Shown here in pieces: positions 32,620 to 41,995 of a DNA stretch of 64,000 nt. The DNA lies in NCBI RefSeq assembly GCF_900143515.1, contig NZ_FSQT01000002.1:1-64000 (forward strand), given 5' to 3'. The notes below the pieces were generated by a model. That model was given only the letters and a program-made list of their open reading frames with translations. It did no database searches and was not told the DNA's origin. Source of the stretch: Micromonospora cremea. Its GTDB lineage: Bacteria > Actinomycetota > Actinomycetes > Mycobacteriales > Micromonosporaceae. Each line of letters starts with the position of its first letter. The first letter of the stretch is position 1. Both the position numbers and the translations under genes were made by a program.

Positions 32620-34818
32620 TCAGCCGCGCCGGTCGAGCCAGCGCTGGAGCAGCGACCGGGGGTCGTCCCGGTCGGACCGGCGGTCGGGGACGACGGGAGC
32701 CCGCTCGACCGGACGGCGCGGTTCGCCGGCCAGCTCGCGGCTGGGCGCGACGAACGCCTTCTCCGGCTGGCCCTTGACGGCGGTGGCGATGACCCGGGCG
32801 ACCGCGTCGATCACCTTTGCCTGCACCGCGGAACCCACCGAGTCGGTCGGGTCGTCCGGGTTGGCGGCGATGCCGGCGACCGCGACCTGCGGGGTGAAGC
32901 CGACGAACGTCTCGGTGGCGTTCTCCTCCGAGCTACCGGTCTTACCGGCCACCGGGCGGCCGTCGAGGATGTCGTTCACGCCGGTGGCGGTGCCACCGTT
33001 GCACTGCCCGTACGGCGACTGCTGCCCGACCGGGCAACGGGCGGCGTCGGCCGCGGCGCGGGCCACGTCGGCGTCGAGTACCCGCTTGCAGGAGGGCTGC
33101 CCGACCGGCACCTTCGCGCCCTTCGCGTCGGTCACCGAGATCACCGGCACCGGCGTGCAGTAGGTGCCCTCGGCGGCCACCGTGGCGTACGCGTTGGCCA
33201 GGTCCAGCGGGGTGGTGGCGGCCACGCCGAGCGTGAACGAACCCCAGTTGGCGGCATCGTTCTTGGCGAAGGCGGCGTCCGTGTCGGCGCGGAAGGTGAT
33301 GCCCAGGCGCTGCGCCATCTCCACCACCTTGTCCTGGCCGACCTGCTCGGCGAGCCAGACGAAGTAGGTGTTCACCGAGCGGCCGAAGCCGTCCCACATC
33401 ATCCGGTACCCGTCCATCCAGTCCGGGTTGGCGTTGGCCGGGCACCAGTGGCCGTCGCAGCTGCCCGGGCCCTCGGCGGCGTACCGGGTGGGTAGCTTGG
33501 CGGGCGCGTCGAAGCCGGTGGAGAGGGTACGGCCCGACTCCAGCGCGGCGAGCATGGTGAACAGCTTGAAGGTGGAGCCGGCCTGGTACCCGTCGACGCT
33601 GGCGCCGCCGGAGATCAGCGGGTTGACGGTGTTCGGGTAGTTGGCCTGCCCGGCGGGGTTGTCGGCCAGGCTGTAGTGCCGGTTGACCGCCATCGCCAGC
33701 ACCTGCCCGGTGCCCGGCTGCACGGCGGCGATCGGCAGGGCGCGCTTGTTGTCGTACCCGTAGACCTTGGTGGCCTGCTGCTGCGCGGTGGCCTGGACCT
33801 GCGGGTCCAGCGAGGTGACCACCGTGTAGCCGCCCGCGCGCAGGGCCTGCTCGCGCTCCGGCACGGTCGCCCCGAACGCGGGCTGGGTCACCCACCAGCG
33901 ACGCAGGTAGTCACAGAAGTAGCCCCAGTCGTCGTGGCCCTGAGCCACCGCGGTGCAGCCGTTGGGCTGCGCGGTGGGGTGCAGGGTCAGCGGCTCCGCC
34001 TTGGCCTGCGCGGCCTGAGCGGCGGTGATCGCCCCGGTGTCGGCCATCGAGTCCAGCACGTACGACCGGCGGGCCAGCGCCGCGTCGGAGTCCCCGTCGA
34101 TCGGGCTGTACGCGTCCGGGGACTGCACCAGGCCGGCGAGCAGGGCCGACTCGGCGAGGGTCAGCTGCGCCGGAGGCTTGCCGAAGTATTTCTGGCTGGC
34201 CGCCGCGATCCCGTACGCGCCGGAGCCGAAGTAGGCGATGTTCAGGTACCGGTTGAGGATCTCGTCCTTGCCGAGGCTCTGCTCCAGCGCGCTCGCGTAC
34301 CGGATCTCCTGGATCTTGCGCCCGATGGTGGGATCGGTGGCGGCGGCGCGCTCCTCGGCGGTGCGGGTGGGATCGGTCTTGAGCACGTTACGGACGTACT
34401 GCATGGTCAGCGTCGAGCCGCCCTGCTCGGTCTCGCCACCCTTGACGTTGGCCACCAGAGCGCGGGCCAGGCCGCGCAGGTCAGCGCCGCCGTGCGAGTA
34501 GAACCGCCGGTCCTCGGCCGCCACGATCGCCTGCCGCATCACCGGGGCGATGTCCGCCAGTGCCACGTCGGTGCGGTTCACGTCGTAGAACGTCGTGATC
34601 AGCGTCTTGCCGTCGTTGGCGTAGAGGTAGGAGCGCTGCGGGGTGGCCGGGGTGCGCAGCGAGTCCGGCAACGCGGCGTACGACCCGATCGCGGAACGGG
34701 TGGCGAGCCCGAGCAGCAGGTTGCCCGGCAACGCGGCGACCGCCAGGGCGAGCCCGGCCAGCAAGCCGGCGAGCAGCACGGTGAACAGCCGCGACAGCGG
34801 CGAGCGAGAGGCGGCCAT
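32620..34818 (-). CDS. Bifunctional penicillin-binding protein (glycosyltransferase GT51 plus transpeptidase)
   Basis: A 732-residue class A PBP that polymerises and cross-links peptidoglycan outside the membrane. One N-terminal membrane segment (LFTVLLAGLLAGLALAVAAL); GT51 motifs EDRRFYSHGG (with catalytic Glu) and GGSTLTMQYVRN at about residues 100-135. Transpeptidase motifs: SxxK in AGSTFKLFTML, SxN in RSVNTYFVW, and KTG in VAGKTGSSEEN. ATG at 34818 is taken over a TTG at 34848 that lacks a site. Proline/arginine-rich tail after the transpeptidase domain. Encoded singly downstream of a membrane-protein gene and a long hairpin. Confidence 0.9.
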   Translation of the reverse strand: MAASRSPLSRLFTVLLAGLLAGLALAVAALPGNLLLGLATRSAIGSYAALPDSLRTPATPQRSYLYANDGKTLITTFYDVNRTDVALADIAPVMRQAIVAAEDRRFYSHGGADLRGLARALVANVKGGETEQGGSTLTMQYVRNVLKTDPTRTAEERAAATDPTIGRKIQEIRYASALEQSLGKDEILNRYLNIAYFGSGAYGIAAASQKYFGKPPAQLTLAESALLAGLVQSPDAYSPIDGDSDAALARRSYVLDSMADTGAITAAQAAQAKAEPLTLHPTAQPNGCTAVAQGHDDWGYFCDYLRRWWVTQPAFGATVPEREQALRAGGYTVVTSLDPQVQATAQQQATKVYGYDNKRALPIAAVQPGTGQVLAMAVNRHYSLADNPAGQANYPNTVNPLISGGASVDGYQAGSTFKLFTMLAALESGRTLSTGFDAPAKLPTRYAAEGPGSCDGHWCPANANPDWMDGYRMMWDGFGRSVNTYFVWLAEQVGQDKVVEMAQRLGITFRADTDAAFAKNDAANWGSFTLGVAATTPLDLANAYATVAAEGTYCTPVPVISVTDAKGAKVPVGQPSCKRVLDADVARAAADAARCPVGQQSPYGQCNGGTATGVNDILDGRPVAGKTGSSEENATETFVGFTPQVAVAGIAANPDDPTDSVGSAVQAKVIDAVARVIATAVKGQPEKAFVAPSRELAGEPRRPVERAPVVPDRRSDRDDPRSLLQRWLDRRG

Positions 34819-34943
34819 GCTCCCCAGGATTGCCACGAAAGCCGCCAACCGACCACCCCCGGCCGCCGATTGTCAGCAACTTCACCGCCCCCCACCAGCA
34901 ACTTCCCACCAAACCCCACTCCCCGCCCAGCCCCAACCCTGGT

Positions 34944-34998
34944 GATCATGAGGTTGGCGGGGAATTCGGTGATCGAACTCCCCGCCAACCTCATGATC
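34944..34998. terminator. Long perfect hairpin upstream of the PBP gene (GATC family)
   Basis: Arms GATCATGAGGTTGGCGGGG (34944-34962) and its exact complement (34980-34998), 19 bp, the longest of the series. It lies after the stop of the 35069-35836 gene and before the PBP gene, both leftward, so it probably ends the upstream transcript. Confidence 0.65.
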
Positions 34999-35068
34999 GC
35001 TGAAGCGGGGCGGGCGCAGGGCCGAGCGCGGGGCTCGGGCCGGGCCGGCCGGGTGGGGTGGGGTGGGG

Positions 35069-35836
35069 TTAGGGGGTTGGGGTGGAGAGGCTGGCGCTGG
35101 CGGCGTCGCGGGCCGTTTCGCGGGGCATCAGGCGGCCGGAGCGGTAACCGATCCCGATGCCGGCGATGAGCACGAAGATCGCGCCGAACGTCTGCAACGA
35201 GCCGATCAGGGCGCCTCCCAGGCCGAGCAGCGGCGCCGCGATGATCAGCATGACGCCGTCGCCGAGGCTGAAGGTGCCCGAGCGGGCCACCGCCCACCCG
35301 GTGAGGACCCAGCCCACGCTGTAGAAGGTCGCGCCGACCAGGACCAGCGAACGCGCGGTGGTGCCGAAGACCGGTGTCTGTTCGGCGAGCCCGGCGAAGG
35401 GCAGCATCAGCACGGTGCCGGCGATGCTGACCAGCAGCCCGGCGGTGGCCACCCGGCGGCTGCGGGTCGCGGCCAGCAGCCCGGTGAGGGCCAGCAGCGC
35501 GAGCAGGCCGAGCCAGACCGCGGCCACCCAGCCGATCAGGTACGCCGCCTGGCCGTCCGCCGGATACGGGTCGTTGCCCACCCCGCCGTCGCTGGCCATC
35601 GCCATCGCGCCGTAGAGGATGGCGTACGCGGGCAGCAGCCACACCGCCGCCCGCGCGAATCGGCGTACCGACCAGGCCCAACTGGCGTTCGTTGCCGGCC
35701 CGGCCGGGGCCGGATCGCCGACGAACGGCAGTACGCCGAAGCCACCGCCGGTACGCCGGGAGCCCAGGGGGCCGGCGGGGTCGTGCGCGCCGGGCACCGG
35801 GGCCGAGGACCACATCCGATTCGCCGGATCCTTCAT
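35069..35836 (-). CDS. Hypothetical multi-pass membrane protein
   Basis: A 255-residue protein with a ~60-residue soluble proline/glycine-rich N-terminus and about six hydrophobic segments (ARAAVWLLPAYAILYGAMAM; LIGWVAAVWLGLLALLALTG; VATAGLLVSIAGTVLM and others). I do not recognise the family. GAGGTG lies four bases before the ATG. It stands alone between the SPFH gene and the PBP gene. Confidence 0.75.
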   Translation of the reverse strand: MKDPANRMWSSAPVPGAHDPAGPLGSRRTGGGFGVLPFVGDPAPAGPATNASWAWSVRRFARAAVWLLPAYAILYGAMAMASDGGVGNDPYPADGQAAYLIGWVAAVWLGLLALLALTGLLAATRSRRVATAGLLVSIAGTVLMLPFAGLAEQTPVFGTTARSLVLVGATFYSVGWVLTGWAVARSGTFSLGDGVMLIIAAPLLGLGGALIGSLQTFGAIFVLIAGIGIGYRSGRLMPRETARDAASASLSTPTP

Positions 35837-35987
35837 GCGTCACCTCGCTCGTCCACGAGCGGTGCGGGACGCGCCGGGGCGCCCCGATTGCCTGGTCACC
35901 ACCCGTCCTAGGACTGATCGTGGCAGGCGTCGGAGCGCCCCATGAGTCTTTCTCGCATTTAGCCGGCCGGACGGCCGGCGTACTCGA

Positions 35988-37094
35988 TCACTCGCGCTCG
36001 CGCTGGTCGGTCGGGTCGTTGACCAGGCTGGCCGGGGAGACCGGCTCCGGCGCGGGCAGCCCCTGCGGCCCCTTGCCGCCGGTGGCCTGCGCCTCGGCGA
36101 CGCGTACCTCGTCGTGGATCTGCTGGGCGGCGGCCGCCGCGGCCTGTGCGGCCTCCGCGGCCTCGCGCTCGACCTGACTCGCGTGGTCGGCCGCCTCCGG
36201 CGCGGGCAGGTCCCCCACCATCTTGCTCAGCCCGCCGAGCGCGCCACCCATCCCCTCCAGAGCCTTGGTCAGCTCGGCCGGCACGATCCAGACCTTGTTG
36301 GCGCTGCCCTGGGCGATCTGCGGCAGGGCCTGCAGGTACTGGTAGGCGAGCACCTTCTGGCTCGGGTTCGCCTGGTGAATCGCGTCGAACACGGTCCGGA
36401 TCGCCTTCGCCTGGCCCTCGGCCTGCAGAATCCGGGCCTGCCGGTCACCGTCGGCCCGCAGCACCGCCGACTGCTTCTCACCCTCGGCGGTGAGGATCTG
36501 CGACTGCTTGTGCCCCTCGGCGGTGAGGATCGCCGCGCGACGGTCCCGCTCGGCGCGCATCTGCTTCTCCATCGAGTCGCGGATGCTGGCCGGCGGCTCG
36601 ATCGCCTTGATCTCCACCCGGGTCACCTTGATGCCCCAGCGGCCGGTGGTCTCGTCCAGCACCCCGGAGAGGTGCCGGTTGATCTCGTCCCGGCTGGTCA
36701 GCGCCCGCTCCAGGTCGAGCGAGCCGATCACGTTACGCAGCGTGGTGACGGTGAGCTGCTCGATGGCCTGCAGGAAGCTGGAGATCTCGTAGGTCGCCCG
36801 GACCGCGTCGACCACCTTGAAGTAGAGCACCGTGTCGATCGAGACCACCAGGTTGTCCGAGGTGATCACCGGCTGCGGCGGGAAGCTGACCACCTGCTCC
36901 CGCATGTCGACCTTGGTGCGTACCGCGTCGACGAAGGGCACCAGCAGGTTGAGGCCGGGGCTGAGAGTGCGCTTGTACTTACCGAGCCGTTCCACCACGT
37001 CCTGACGCTGCTGCGGCACGATCCGCACCGCCTTGGCCAGCGTCACGACAGCGATCAACGCCACCGCGAGCACCAGCACGCCTATGACCGTCAT
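35988..37094 (-). CDS. SPFH/band-7 membrane protein (QmcA/stomatin-like)
   Basis: A 368-residue membrane-anchored SPFH protein: one N-terminal transmembrane segment (MTVIGVLVLAVALIAVVTLA), the band-7 domain (VERLGKYKRTLSPGLNLLVPF; RWGIKVTRVEIKAIEPP), then an Ala/Glu/Gln-rich coiled coil and a disordered tail. Such proteins form large cages with NfeD partners and influence membrane quality control. ATG 37094 with GAGAGG upstream is chosen; the longer frame runs into the NfeD gene. Five bases separate it from the NfeD stop, so the two are co-translated. A G/C stem (35962-35979) after the stop may terminate. Confidence 0.9.
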   Translation of the reverse strand: MTVIGVLVLAVALIAVVTLAKAVRIVPQQRQDVVERLGKYKRTLSPGLNLLVPFVDAVRTKVDMREQVVSFPPQPVITSDNLVVSIDTVLYFKVVDAVRATYEISSFLQAIEQLTVTTLRNVIGSLDLERALTSRDEINRHLSGVLDETTGRWGIKVTRVEIKAIEPPASIRDSMEKQMRAERDRRAAILTAEGHKQSQILTAEGEKQSAVLRADGDRQARILQAEGQAKAIRTVFDAIHQANPSQKVLAYQYLQALPQIAQGSANKVWIVPAELTKALEGMGGALGGLSKMVGDLPAPEAADHASQVEREAAEAAQAAAAAAQQIHDEVRVAEAQATGGKGPQGLPAPEPVSPASLVNDPTDQRERE

Positions 37095-37099
37095 CCCGT

Positions 37100-37573
37100 T
37101 CACCCTCTCGCTTCCGGCAGCTCGCCGGCGGAAGAAACGTCGTCCTGCCAGACCAGGGCGGTCGCGCCCCGGACCTTTATCACCCGCACCCGTTGACCAG
37201 GTTCGTACGTCTGCGTCGTGTCGTACGGCCGGGCACTCCACAGCTCGCCGTCGATCTTGACGAGGCCGTGCTCGGTGTCCACCCGCTCCAGCACCAACGC
37301 TGTGGAGCCCTCGATCGCCTCCACGCCGAACGGCTGCTCGCCGCTCTCCAGAGCCGACCTCCGGTGCCGGCGGATGACGGGCCGGGCCACCAGCAGGCTC
37401 AGCGCCGACACCACCGCGAAGACCAGCGCCTGCACCGCCGCCGGCGCGCCCAGGGCCGCCGCGCCCGCGGCGGCGAACGCGCCCACCCCGAACATGATCA
37501 GGAAGAGCGTCGTCGTGAAGACCTCGGCGACAACCAGTAGCACACCCAGAACGATCCAGACCACGGCATCCAC
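37100..37573 (-). CDS. NfeD-family membrane protein
   Basis: A 157-residue protein with two or three hydrophobic segments (VVWIVLGVLLVVAEVFTTTL; VQALVFAVVSALSLLVARPV) and a C-terminal OB-fold (EHGLVKIDGELWSARPYD; RVRVIKVRGATALVW). NfeD proteins act with SPFH proteins such as the one encoded next. GTG 37573 is chosen from a -10-like CACGAT six bases upstream. Confidence 0.88.
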   Translation of the reverse strand: MDAVVWIVLGVLLVVAEVFTTTLFLIMFGVGAFAAAGAAALGAPAAVQALVFAVVSALSLLVARPVIRRHRRSALESGEQPFGVEAIEGSTALVLERVDTEHGLVKIDGELWSARPYDTTQTYEPGQRVRVIKVRGATALVWQDDVSSAGELPEARG

Positions 37574-37703
37574 ACCACGATCGTGACACGCAAATGCACG
37601 CGCGGCCGACCCGCGATGATCAGTAGGCTCGGCGAACCCCACCTGGCCCGCCGAAACACCCCAAGTTGGCGGCCCGCCCGAGCCGACGAGCGAGGAGATC
37701 CCG

Positions 37704-39020
37704 TTGACCCTGCTGCCCGAGACCGCCCGACAGATCGACGCCCAGGTGGCCCAGGCACAGGTCGACGGCCGTGCTCCCTCGCTGGTGCTGGGCGTGGTCC
37801 GCGACCGCACGCTGGTGCACCTGGCCGCCGCCGGCGAGCATCCCCGTCCGGACATCGACCTGCAGTACCGACTGGGCTCGATCAGCAAGACGATGACCGC
37901 CGCGCTGATCATGCAGTTGCGCGACGCCGGCCGGCTGGCCGTGAACGACCCGCTGGAACGGCACCTGCCGGGCACCGGCGTCGGCACGCTCACCCTGCGC
38001 CAACTGCTCGCGCACGCCAGCGGCATCCAGCGTGAACCGGAGGGCGACTGGTGGGAGCGGACCGCTGGCGCCGACCTGACCACCCTGCTCGCGGGGCTGA
38101 CCGCCGACAAGATCGCCTACCCGGCGCACGCCACGTACCACTACTCCAACCTGGCGTACGGGCTGCTCGGCGGGGTGCTCGAACGGCTCACCGGGACGCC
38201 CTGGGCGGACCTGCTCGGAGAGCGGATCCTCACCCCGCTGGGGATGCGCCGCACCACGTACGCGGCCACCGAACCGTTCGCCCGCGGCTACGTCGTCCAC
38301 CCCTGGCACGACACGCTGCGCGAGGAGCCCCGTACCGACACCGGGGCGATGGCCCCGGCCGGGCAGCTCTGGTCGACGATCGAGGACCTGGGCCGCTGGG
38401 CGGCGTTCCTGGCCGACCCGGACCCGTCGGTGCTGGCCGCCGAGACGCTGACCGAGATGTGCTCCCCCGTGGTGATCAGCGACCTGGAGTCCTGGACCCA
38501 CGGGCACGGCCTCGGGCTGGAACTCTTCCGGGAAGGCGACCGGGTGTACGTCGGGCACGGCGGCTCCATGCCCGGCTACCTAGCATCGCTGGCCGTCCAC
38601 CGGCCCACCCGCACCGCCGTGGTCGGCTTCGCCAACTCGTACGGCCTGCGCACCGGGCACCTCGGCGCGCTCGGCCGGCGGCTGCTCACCCTGGTGCTGG
38701 ACGCCGAACCGGCGCCGGTCACCCCGTGGCAGCCGGCGGCAGCCGTACCGCCCGCCGAGCTCGCCGAGCTGACCGGCCGCTGGTGGTGGATGGGCACCGA
38801 GATCGAGGTGTCCGCGGACGCCGCCGGCGAGCTGCGCGCCGGCCCGGTCGGCGGCGCGCCGGACCTGCGCTTCGTCGCCGAGGGACCGGACCGCTGGCGG
38901 GGCCGCGCCGGTGGACAGGACGGCGAGATCCTCACCGTCCTGCGCGACGAGCAGGGCCGGGCGGTCGCCCTGGACATCGCCACCTTCGTCCACACCCGCA
39001 CCCCCGACCAGGAGCCCTGA
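37704..39020 (+). CDS. Class C beta-lactamase-fold serine hydrolase
   Basis: A 438-residue hydrolase of the beta-lactamase/D-alanyl carboxypeptidase family. Catalytic SxxK is in YRLGSISKTMTAAL (about residue 60), and YxN in HYSNLAYGLLGG. An HGG-type motif is in VGHGGSMPGYL, and there is a C-terminal lipocalin-like domain. No signal peptide, so it is probably cytoplasmic and an esterase or peptidase, not a resistance enzyme. The start is TTG 37704 with GAGGAG six bases upstream. Ends near a GATC-type hairpin. Confidence 0.85.
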   Translation: MTLLPETARQIDAQVAQAQVDGRAPSLVLGVVRDRTLVHLAAAGEHPRPDIDLQYRLGSISKTMTAALIMQLRDAGRLAVNDPLERHLPGTGVGTLTLRQLLAHASGIQREPEGDWWERTAGADLTTLLAGLTADKIAYPAHATYHYSNLAYGLLGGVLERLTGTPWADLLGERILTPLGMRRTTYAATEPFARGYVVHPWHDTLREEPRTDTGAMAPAGQLWSTIEDLGRWAAFLADPDPSVLAAETLTEMCSPVVISDLESWTHGHGLGLELFREGDRVYVGHGGSMPGYLASLAVHRPTRTAVVGFANSYGLRTGHLGALGRRLLTLVLDAEPAPVTPWQPAAAVPPAELAELTGRWWWMGTEIEVSADAAGELRAGPVGGAPDLRFVAEGPDRWRGRAGGQDGEILTVLRDEQGRAVALDIATFVHTRTPDQEP

Positions 39021-39078
39021 CCCGCTGCCCTGACGGTCGGCTACCGGCGAGATCGGTCCTCCCGGCGGCCGCCTCCTG

Positions 39079-39120
39079 CCCAAGATCCGCGCAACATCGC
39101 GGAAGTTGCGCGATCTTGGG
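39079..39120. terminator. Hairpin between convergent genes (GATC family)
   Basis: CCCAAGATCCGCGCAAC (39079-39095) pairs with GTTGCGCGATCTTGGG (39105-39120) with a single bulge. Between the serine hydrolase and DUF3097 gene ends. Confidence 0.65.
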
Positions 39121-39165
39121 CCGCGCCGGCGGGGCGCGGGGTGGCGCGGGCGCGTAGCGGGTCGG

Positions 39166-39978
39166 TCAGGCTGGCTCGGTGACGAAGTCGATGAGGCGTT
39201 CCATGGCGTTGATCAGGGGGGTCTCGACGTCGGCGAAGCTGTTCACCCGGGACAGGATGTGCCGCCACATGTCGGCCGGCTCGGCCACCCCGAGGGCGGC
39301 GCAGACCCCCTCCTTCCACGGCCGCCCCGGCGGCACCACCGGCCACGCCGCGATGCCCAGCGCCGCCGGCTTGACCGCCTGCCAGACGTCCACGTACGGA
39401 TGCCCGGTCACCAGCACATAGGGCGAGGTCACCCGGGCCACGATCCGGCTCTCCTTGCTGCCGGGCACCAGGTGGTCGACGAGTACGCCGAGTCGCCGGG
39501 TCGGGCCGGGGGCGAAGTCGCGCACCTCGGCGTCGAGAGCGTCGATGCCGTCCAGCGGCTCCACGACCACGCCCTCGATCCGCAGGTCGTCGCCCCAGAT
39601 CCGCTCGACCAGCGCCGCGTCGTGGATGCCCTCCACCCAGATCCGGCTGGCCTTGGCCACCTGGGCGCGGACGTTGTCCACCGCCACCGAGCCGGACGCG
39701 GTGCGCCGGCGGGCCGCCGGCACCGGCGCTCGGGTCGGGCGGCGCAACGTCACCGGGCGACCGTCGAGCAGGAACGCCGCCGGCAGCAGGGGGAAGTTGC
39801 GCCGCCGGCCGTGCCGGTCCTCCAGCACCACCGCACCGGCCTCGAAGCCCACCACCGCCCCGCAGAACCCGGAGTCGGCGTCCTCCACCACGAGATCCGG
39901 CTCGGCGTCCACCTCGGGGGTGACCTTCCGCCGCCGCCAGTCGCCCGCCAACACGTCCTCGCCGTATCGCCCCACCAT
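39166..39978 (-). CDS. DUF3097 family protein
   Basis: A 270-residue soluble protein of the actinobacterial DUF3097 family (MVGRYGEDVLAGDWRRRK). It has a Toprim-like central segment (SRIWVEGIHDAALVERIWGDDL) and a conserved end (SFADVETPLINAMERLIDF). Function unknown; a nucleic-acid role is suggested by the Toprim resemblance only. ATG 39978 lies seven bases after the -10 box TAGCGT, so the transcript is probably leaderless. Confidence 0.85.
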   Translation of the reverse strand: MVGRYGEDVLAGDWRRRKVTPEVDAEPDLVVEDADSGFCGAVVGFEAGAVVLEDRHGRRRNFPLLPAAFLLDGRPVTLRRPTRAPVPAARRRTASGSVAVDNVRAQVAKASRIWVEGIHDAALVERIWGDDLRIEGVVVEPLDGIDALDAEVRDFAPGPTRRLGVLVDHLVPGSKESRIVARVTSPYVLVTGHPYVDVWQAVKPAALGIAAWPVVPPGRPWKEGVCAALGVAEPADMWRHILSRVNSFADVETPLINAMERLIDFVTEPA

Positions 39979-39991
39979 GTCGATCACGCTA
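39979..39991 (-). promoter_or_regulatory. -10 box TAGCGT for a leaderless transcript
   Basis: TAGCGT (39991-39986 on the minus strand) is seven bases upstream of ATG 39978 and no ribosome-binding site is present. Confidence 0.5.
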
Positions 39992-40238
39992 ACCCCGCCA
40001 CCCCCGGCCACCATCCCGACACACCGCCGCGCCCTTCACCCCCACCGTCCACCCCGCCGATCAGGGAGTTGCGGTGCCCCGCGAAACGCCACGAATCAGC
40101 CGGGACCGCCCACCGCTGCCCCATGATCGACCCGAGCAGAGGGCGAGCCGTGACGGGCCAAGAGTGGGGCGAAGGGGGCAGTTCGGGGCAGGCAGGGCGG
40201 CCGGAGCGGCAGTCGAGACAGGGCCGCCGGTGACCACG

Positions 40239-40250
40239 TACCCTTTCGGC
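40239..40250 (+). promoter_or_regulatory. -10 box TACCCT for a leaderless transcript
   Basis: TACCCT (40239-40244) is six bases before ATG 40251. The remaining spacer 40015-40238 shows nothing else I can support. Confidence 0.45.
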
Positions 40251-41045
40251 ATGTCCACCCCCACAGCGGGCGCGGCCACACTCACGCCGCGCCGGTCGAG
40301 CCGGTTCGTCGCCTGGGTGCGCGCGTGGCGCGCCGGGTTGGTGCCGTACGACGAGGTCGCCGACGCCATCGCCGGCGACGAGGAGCACCTGGTGGCGGAC
40401 GCCCCCGGCACCTGGACCGACGTCCCGCTGGGTGCCGCGCTGCCCACCCTGGCCAAGCTCTCCCCGGACGAGATCCGCCTGGTGCTGCCCGCTCCGGGCG
40501 ACCCTCGGGGGCTGCCCGGCCCCGGCGACTTCGCCGGCGCGGCGCTGGTTGCGGGCGAGGCGGTGGTGGCCGGTGGGCTCGGGTTGATCCCGCAGGTCCG
40601 GCTGCACACCTCCGGCTCGGGGGACTGTTTCGAGACGGTGCTCTGGCGGGTCTACCCGCTGCCGGCCAACGCGCCCGCCGCCTCACTGTCGCTGCCCGGC
40701 GCCGCCGAGGCGGAGGCCGAGCTGGCCGCCGCGCTGGCCGAGACCACCGCTGCGTTGACCCGTCTCGACGTCGCCCAGTGGCGGCCCGAGCTGGCCGGGG
40801 CGCTGGCCGCGCTGCGCCGCCCGGACGGCGCCACCGACCTGCCACCCGGCTTCGACCCCCGGGCCCGCCGACTCTTCGCCCGCGCCGCGGTGCTCGACCG
40901 GGTGCTCGCGCTGGCCGGGCACTCCGCGCCCGGTGGCGCGATCAACAACTACGAGGCGCAGCAGCGCGACGCGGCGCTCCGCCCGCTCACCACGGCCTGC
41001 CGGCAGGCGCTGGTGGCCGCCTGCAACGCCCCGCTGCGCCCCTGA
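40251..41045 (+). CDS. Hypothetical actinobacterial protein, 264 residues
   Basis: Begins MSTPTAGAATLTPRRSSRFV. Soluble, alanine-rich, with WVRAWRAGLVPYDEVADAI near the N-terminus and a long Ala/Glu helix (AEAEAELAAALAETTAALTR). No recognised domain and no membrane segment. Followed after 12 bases by a tiny membrane-protein gene with its own GGGAGG site. Confidence 0.75.
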   Translation: MSTPTAGAATLTPRRSSRFVAWVRAWRAGLVPYDEVADAIAGDEEHLVADAPGTWTDVPLGAALPTLAKLSPDEIRLVLPAPGDPRGLPGPGDFAGAALVAGEAVVAGGLGLIPQVRLHTSGSGDCFETVLWRVYPLPANAPAASLSLPGAAEAEAELAAALAETTAALTRLDVAQWRPELAGALAALRRPDGATDLPPGFDPRARRLFARAAVLDRVLALAGHSAPGGAINNYEAQQRDAALRPLTTACRQALVAACNAPLRP

Positions 41046-41057
41046 CGGGAGGCAACA

Positions 41058-41213
41058 ATGCTCGGCACCGCAGTCTTTCTGCTATTCGCCGCCGCCGAGA
41101 TGCTGTTCTTCGTCTGGATGATCATCGTGGTACGCCGGCAGCACCGGCGTATGGCGGCGACCCGCCGAGGCCGGTCGGTCAGACCTCGTCAAGCAGGTCC
41201 GCGACCGAGTTGA
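41058..41213 (+). CDS. Small single-pass membrane protein, 51 residues
   Basis: GGGAGG lies five bases before ATG 41058. The product has one transmembrane helix (TAVFLLFAAAEMLFFVWMII) and a very basic tail (RRQHRRMAATRRGR), so it should insert with its C-terminus inside. It overlaps the convergent HAD gene by 35 bases. Unknown function. Confidence 0.6.
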   Translation: MLGTAVFLLFAAAEMLFFVWMIIVVRRQHRRMAATRRGRSVRPRQAGPRPS

Positions 41214-41958
41214 TGATCCGCGACGGGCGGTACGGGTAGCGCTCCGCCTCGGTGCGGCTGCTGATCCCGGTGAGCACCAGGATGGTCTCCAGCCCGGCCT
41301 CCAGGCCGCAGAGGATGTCGGTGTCCATCCGGTCGCCGATCATCGCGGTGCTCTCGGAGTGCGCGTTGATGGTGTTCAGCGCCGAGCGCATCATCATCGG
41401 GTTCGGCTTGCCGACGAAGTACGGCTCGACCCCGGTCGCCTTGGAGATCATGGCGGCGACCGAGCCGGCGGCGGGCAGCGCACCCTCCGCCGACGGGCCG
41501 GTGACGTCGGGGTTGGTGCAGATGAACCGGGCCCCGTCGTTGATCAACCGGACGGCCTTGGTGATCGCCTCGAAGCTGTAGGTGCGGGTCTCACCGAGCA
41601 CCACGTAGTCCGGGGCGAAGTCGGTGAGCACGTAACCGACCGCGTGCAGCGCCGTGGTCAGCCCGGCCTCCCCGATCACGTACGCGGTGCCGCCCGGCCG
41701 CTGGTCGGCGAGGAACTGGCCGGTGGCCAGCGCCGAGGACCAGATCGACTCCTCCGGCACGTCCAGCCCCATCCGGCTCAGCCGGGCGGTCAGGTCGCGC
41801 GGGGTGTAGATCGAGTTGTTGGTCAGCACCAGGAACGGCTTGCCCGAGGAGCGCAGCCGGTTGATGAACTCCGGTGCGCCGGGCACCGGCTGGCCCTCGT
41901 GCACGAGCACGCCGTCCATGTCGGTCAGCCAGCTCTGCACGGGCTTACGGTCCTGCAT
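41179..41958 (-). CDS. HAD-IIA family phosphatase (NagD-like)
   Basis: A 259-residue cytoplasmic hydrolase. Motif I DMDGVL (nucleophile Asp), motif II in FLVLTNNS, cap domain, and motif III/IV in GKPNPMMMRSAL and MIGDRMDTDILCG. NagD-like enzymes dephosphorylate nucleotides or small sugar phosphates. ATG 41958 chosen because homology starts here; the ribosome-binding site is weak. Downstream of hemH with a 37-base gap, probably one operon. Confidence 0.87.
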   Translation of the reverse strand: MQDRKPVQSWLTDMDGVLVHEGQPVPGAPEFINRLRSSGKPFLVLTNNSIYTPRDLTARLSRMGLDVPEESIWSSALATGQFLADQRPGGTAYVIGEAGLTTALHAVGYVLTDFAPDYVVLGETRTYSFEAITKAVRLINDGARFICTNPDVTGPSAEGALPAAGSVAAMISKATGVEPYFVGKPNPMMMRSALNTINAHSESTAMIGDRMDTDILCGLEAGLETILVLTGISSRTEAERYPYRPSRIINSVADLLDEV

Positions 41959-41995
41959 TCGGTGATCCCCGGGGTGTCGGTGGGCGGGTGGACGG

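Noticed and set aside
37192-37630. Rightward frames opposite NfeD
   Set aside because: Antisense shadows of the NfeD gene, without starts or domains.
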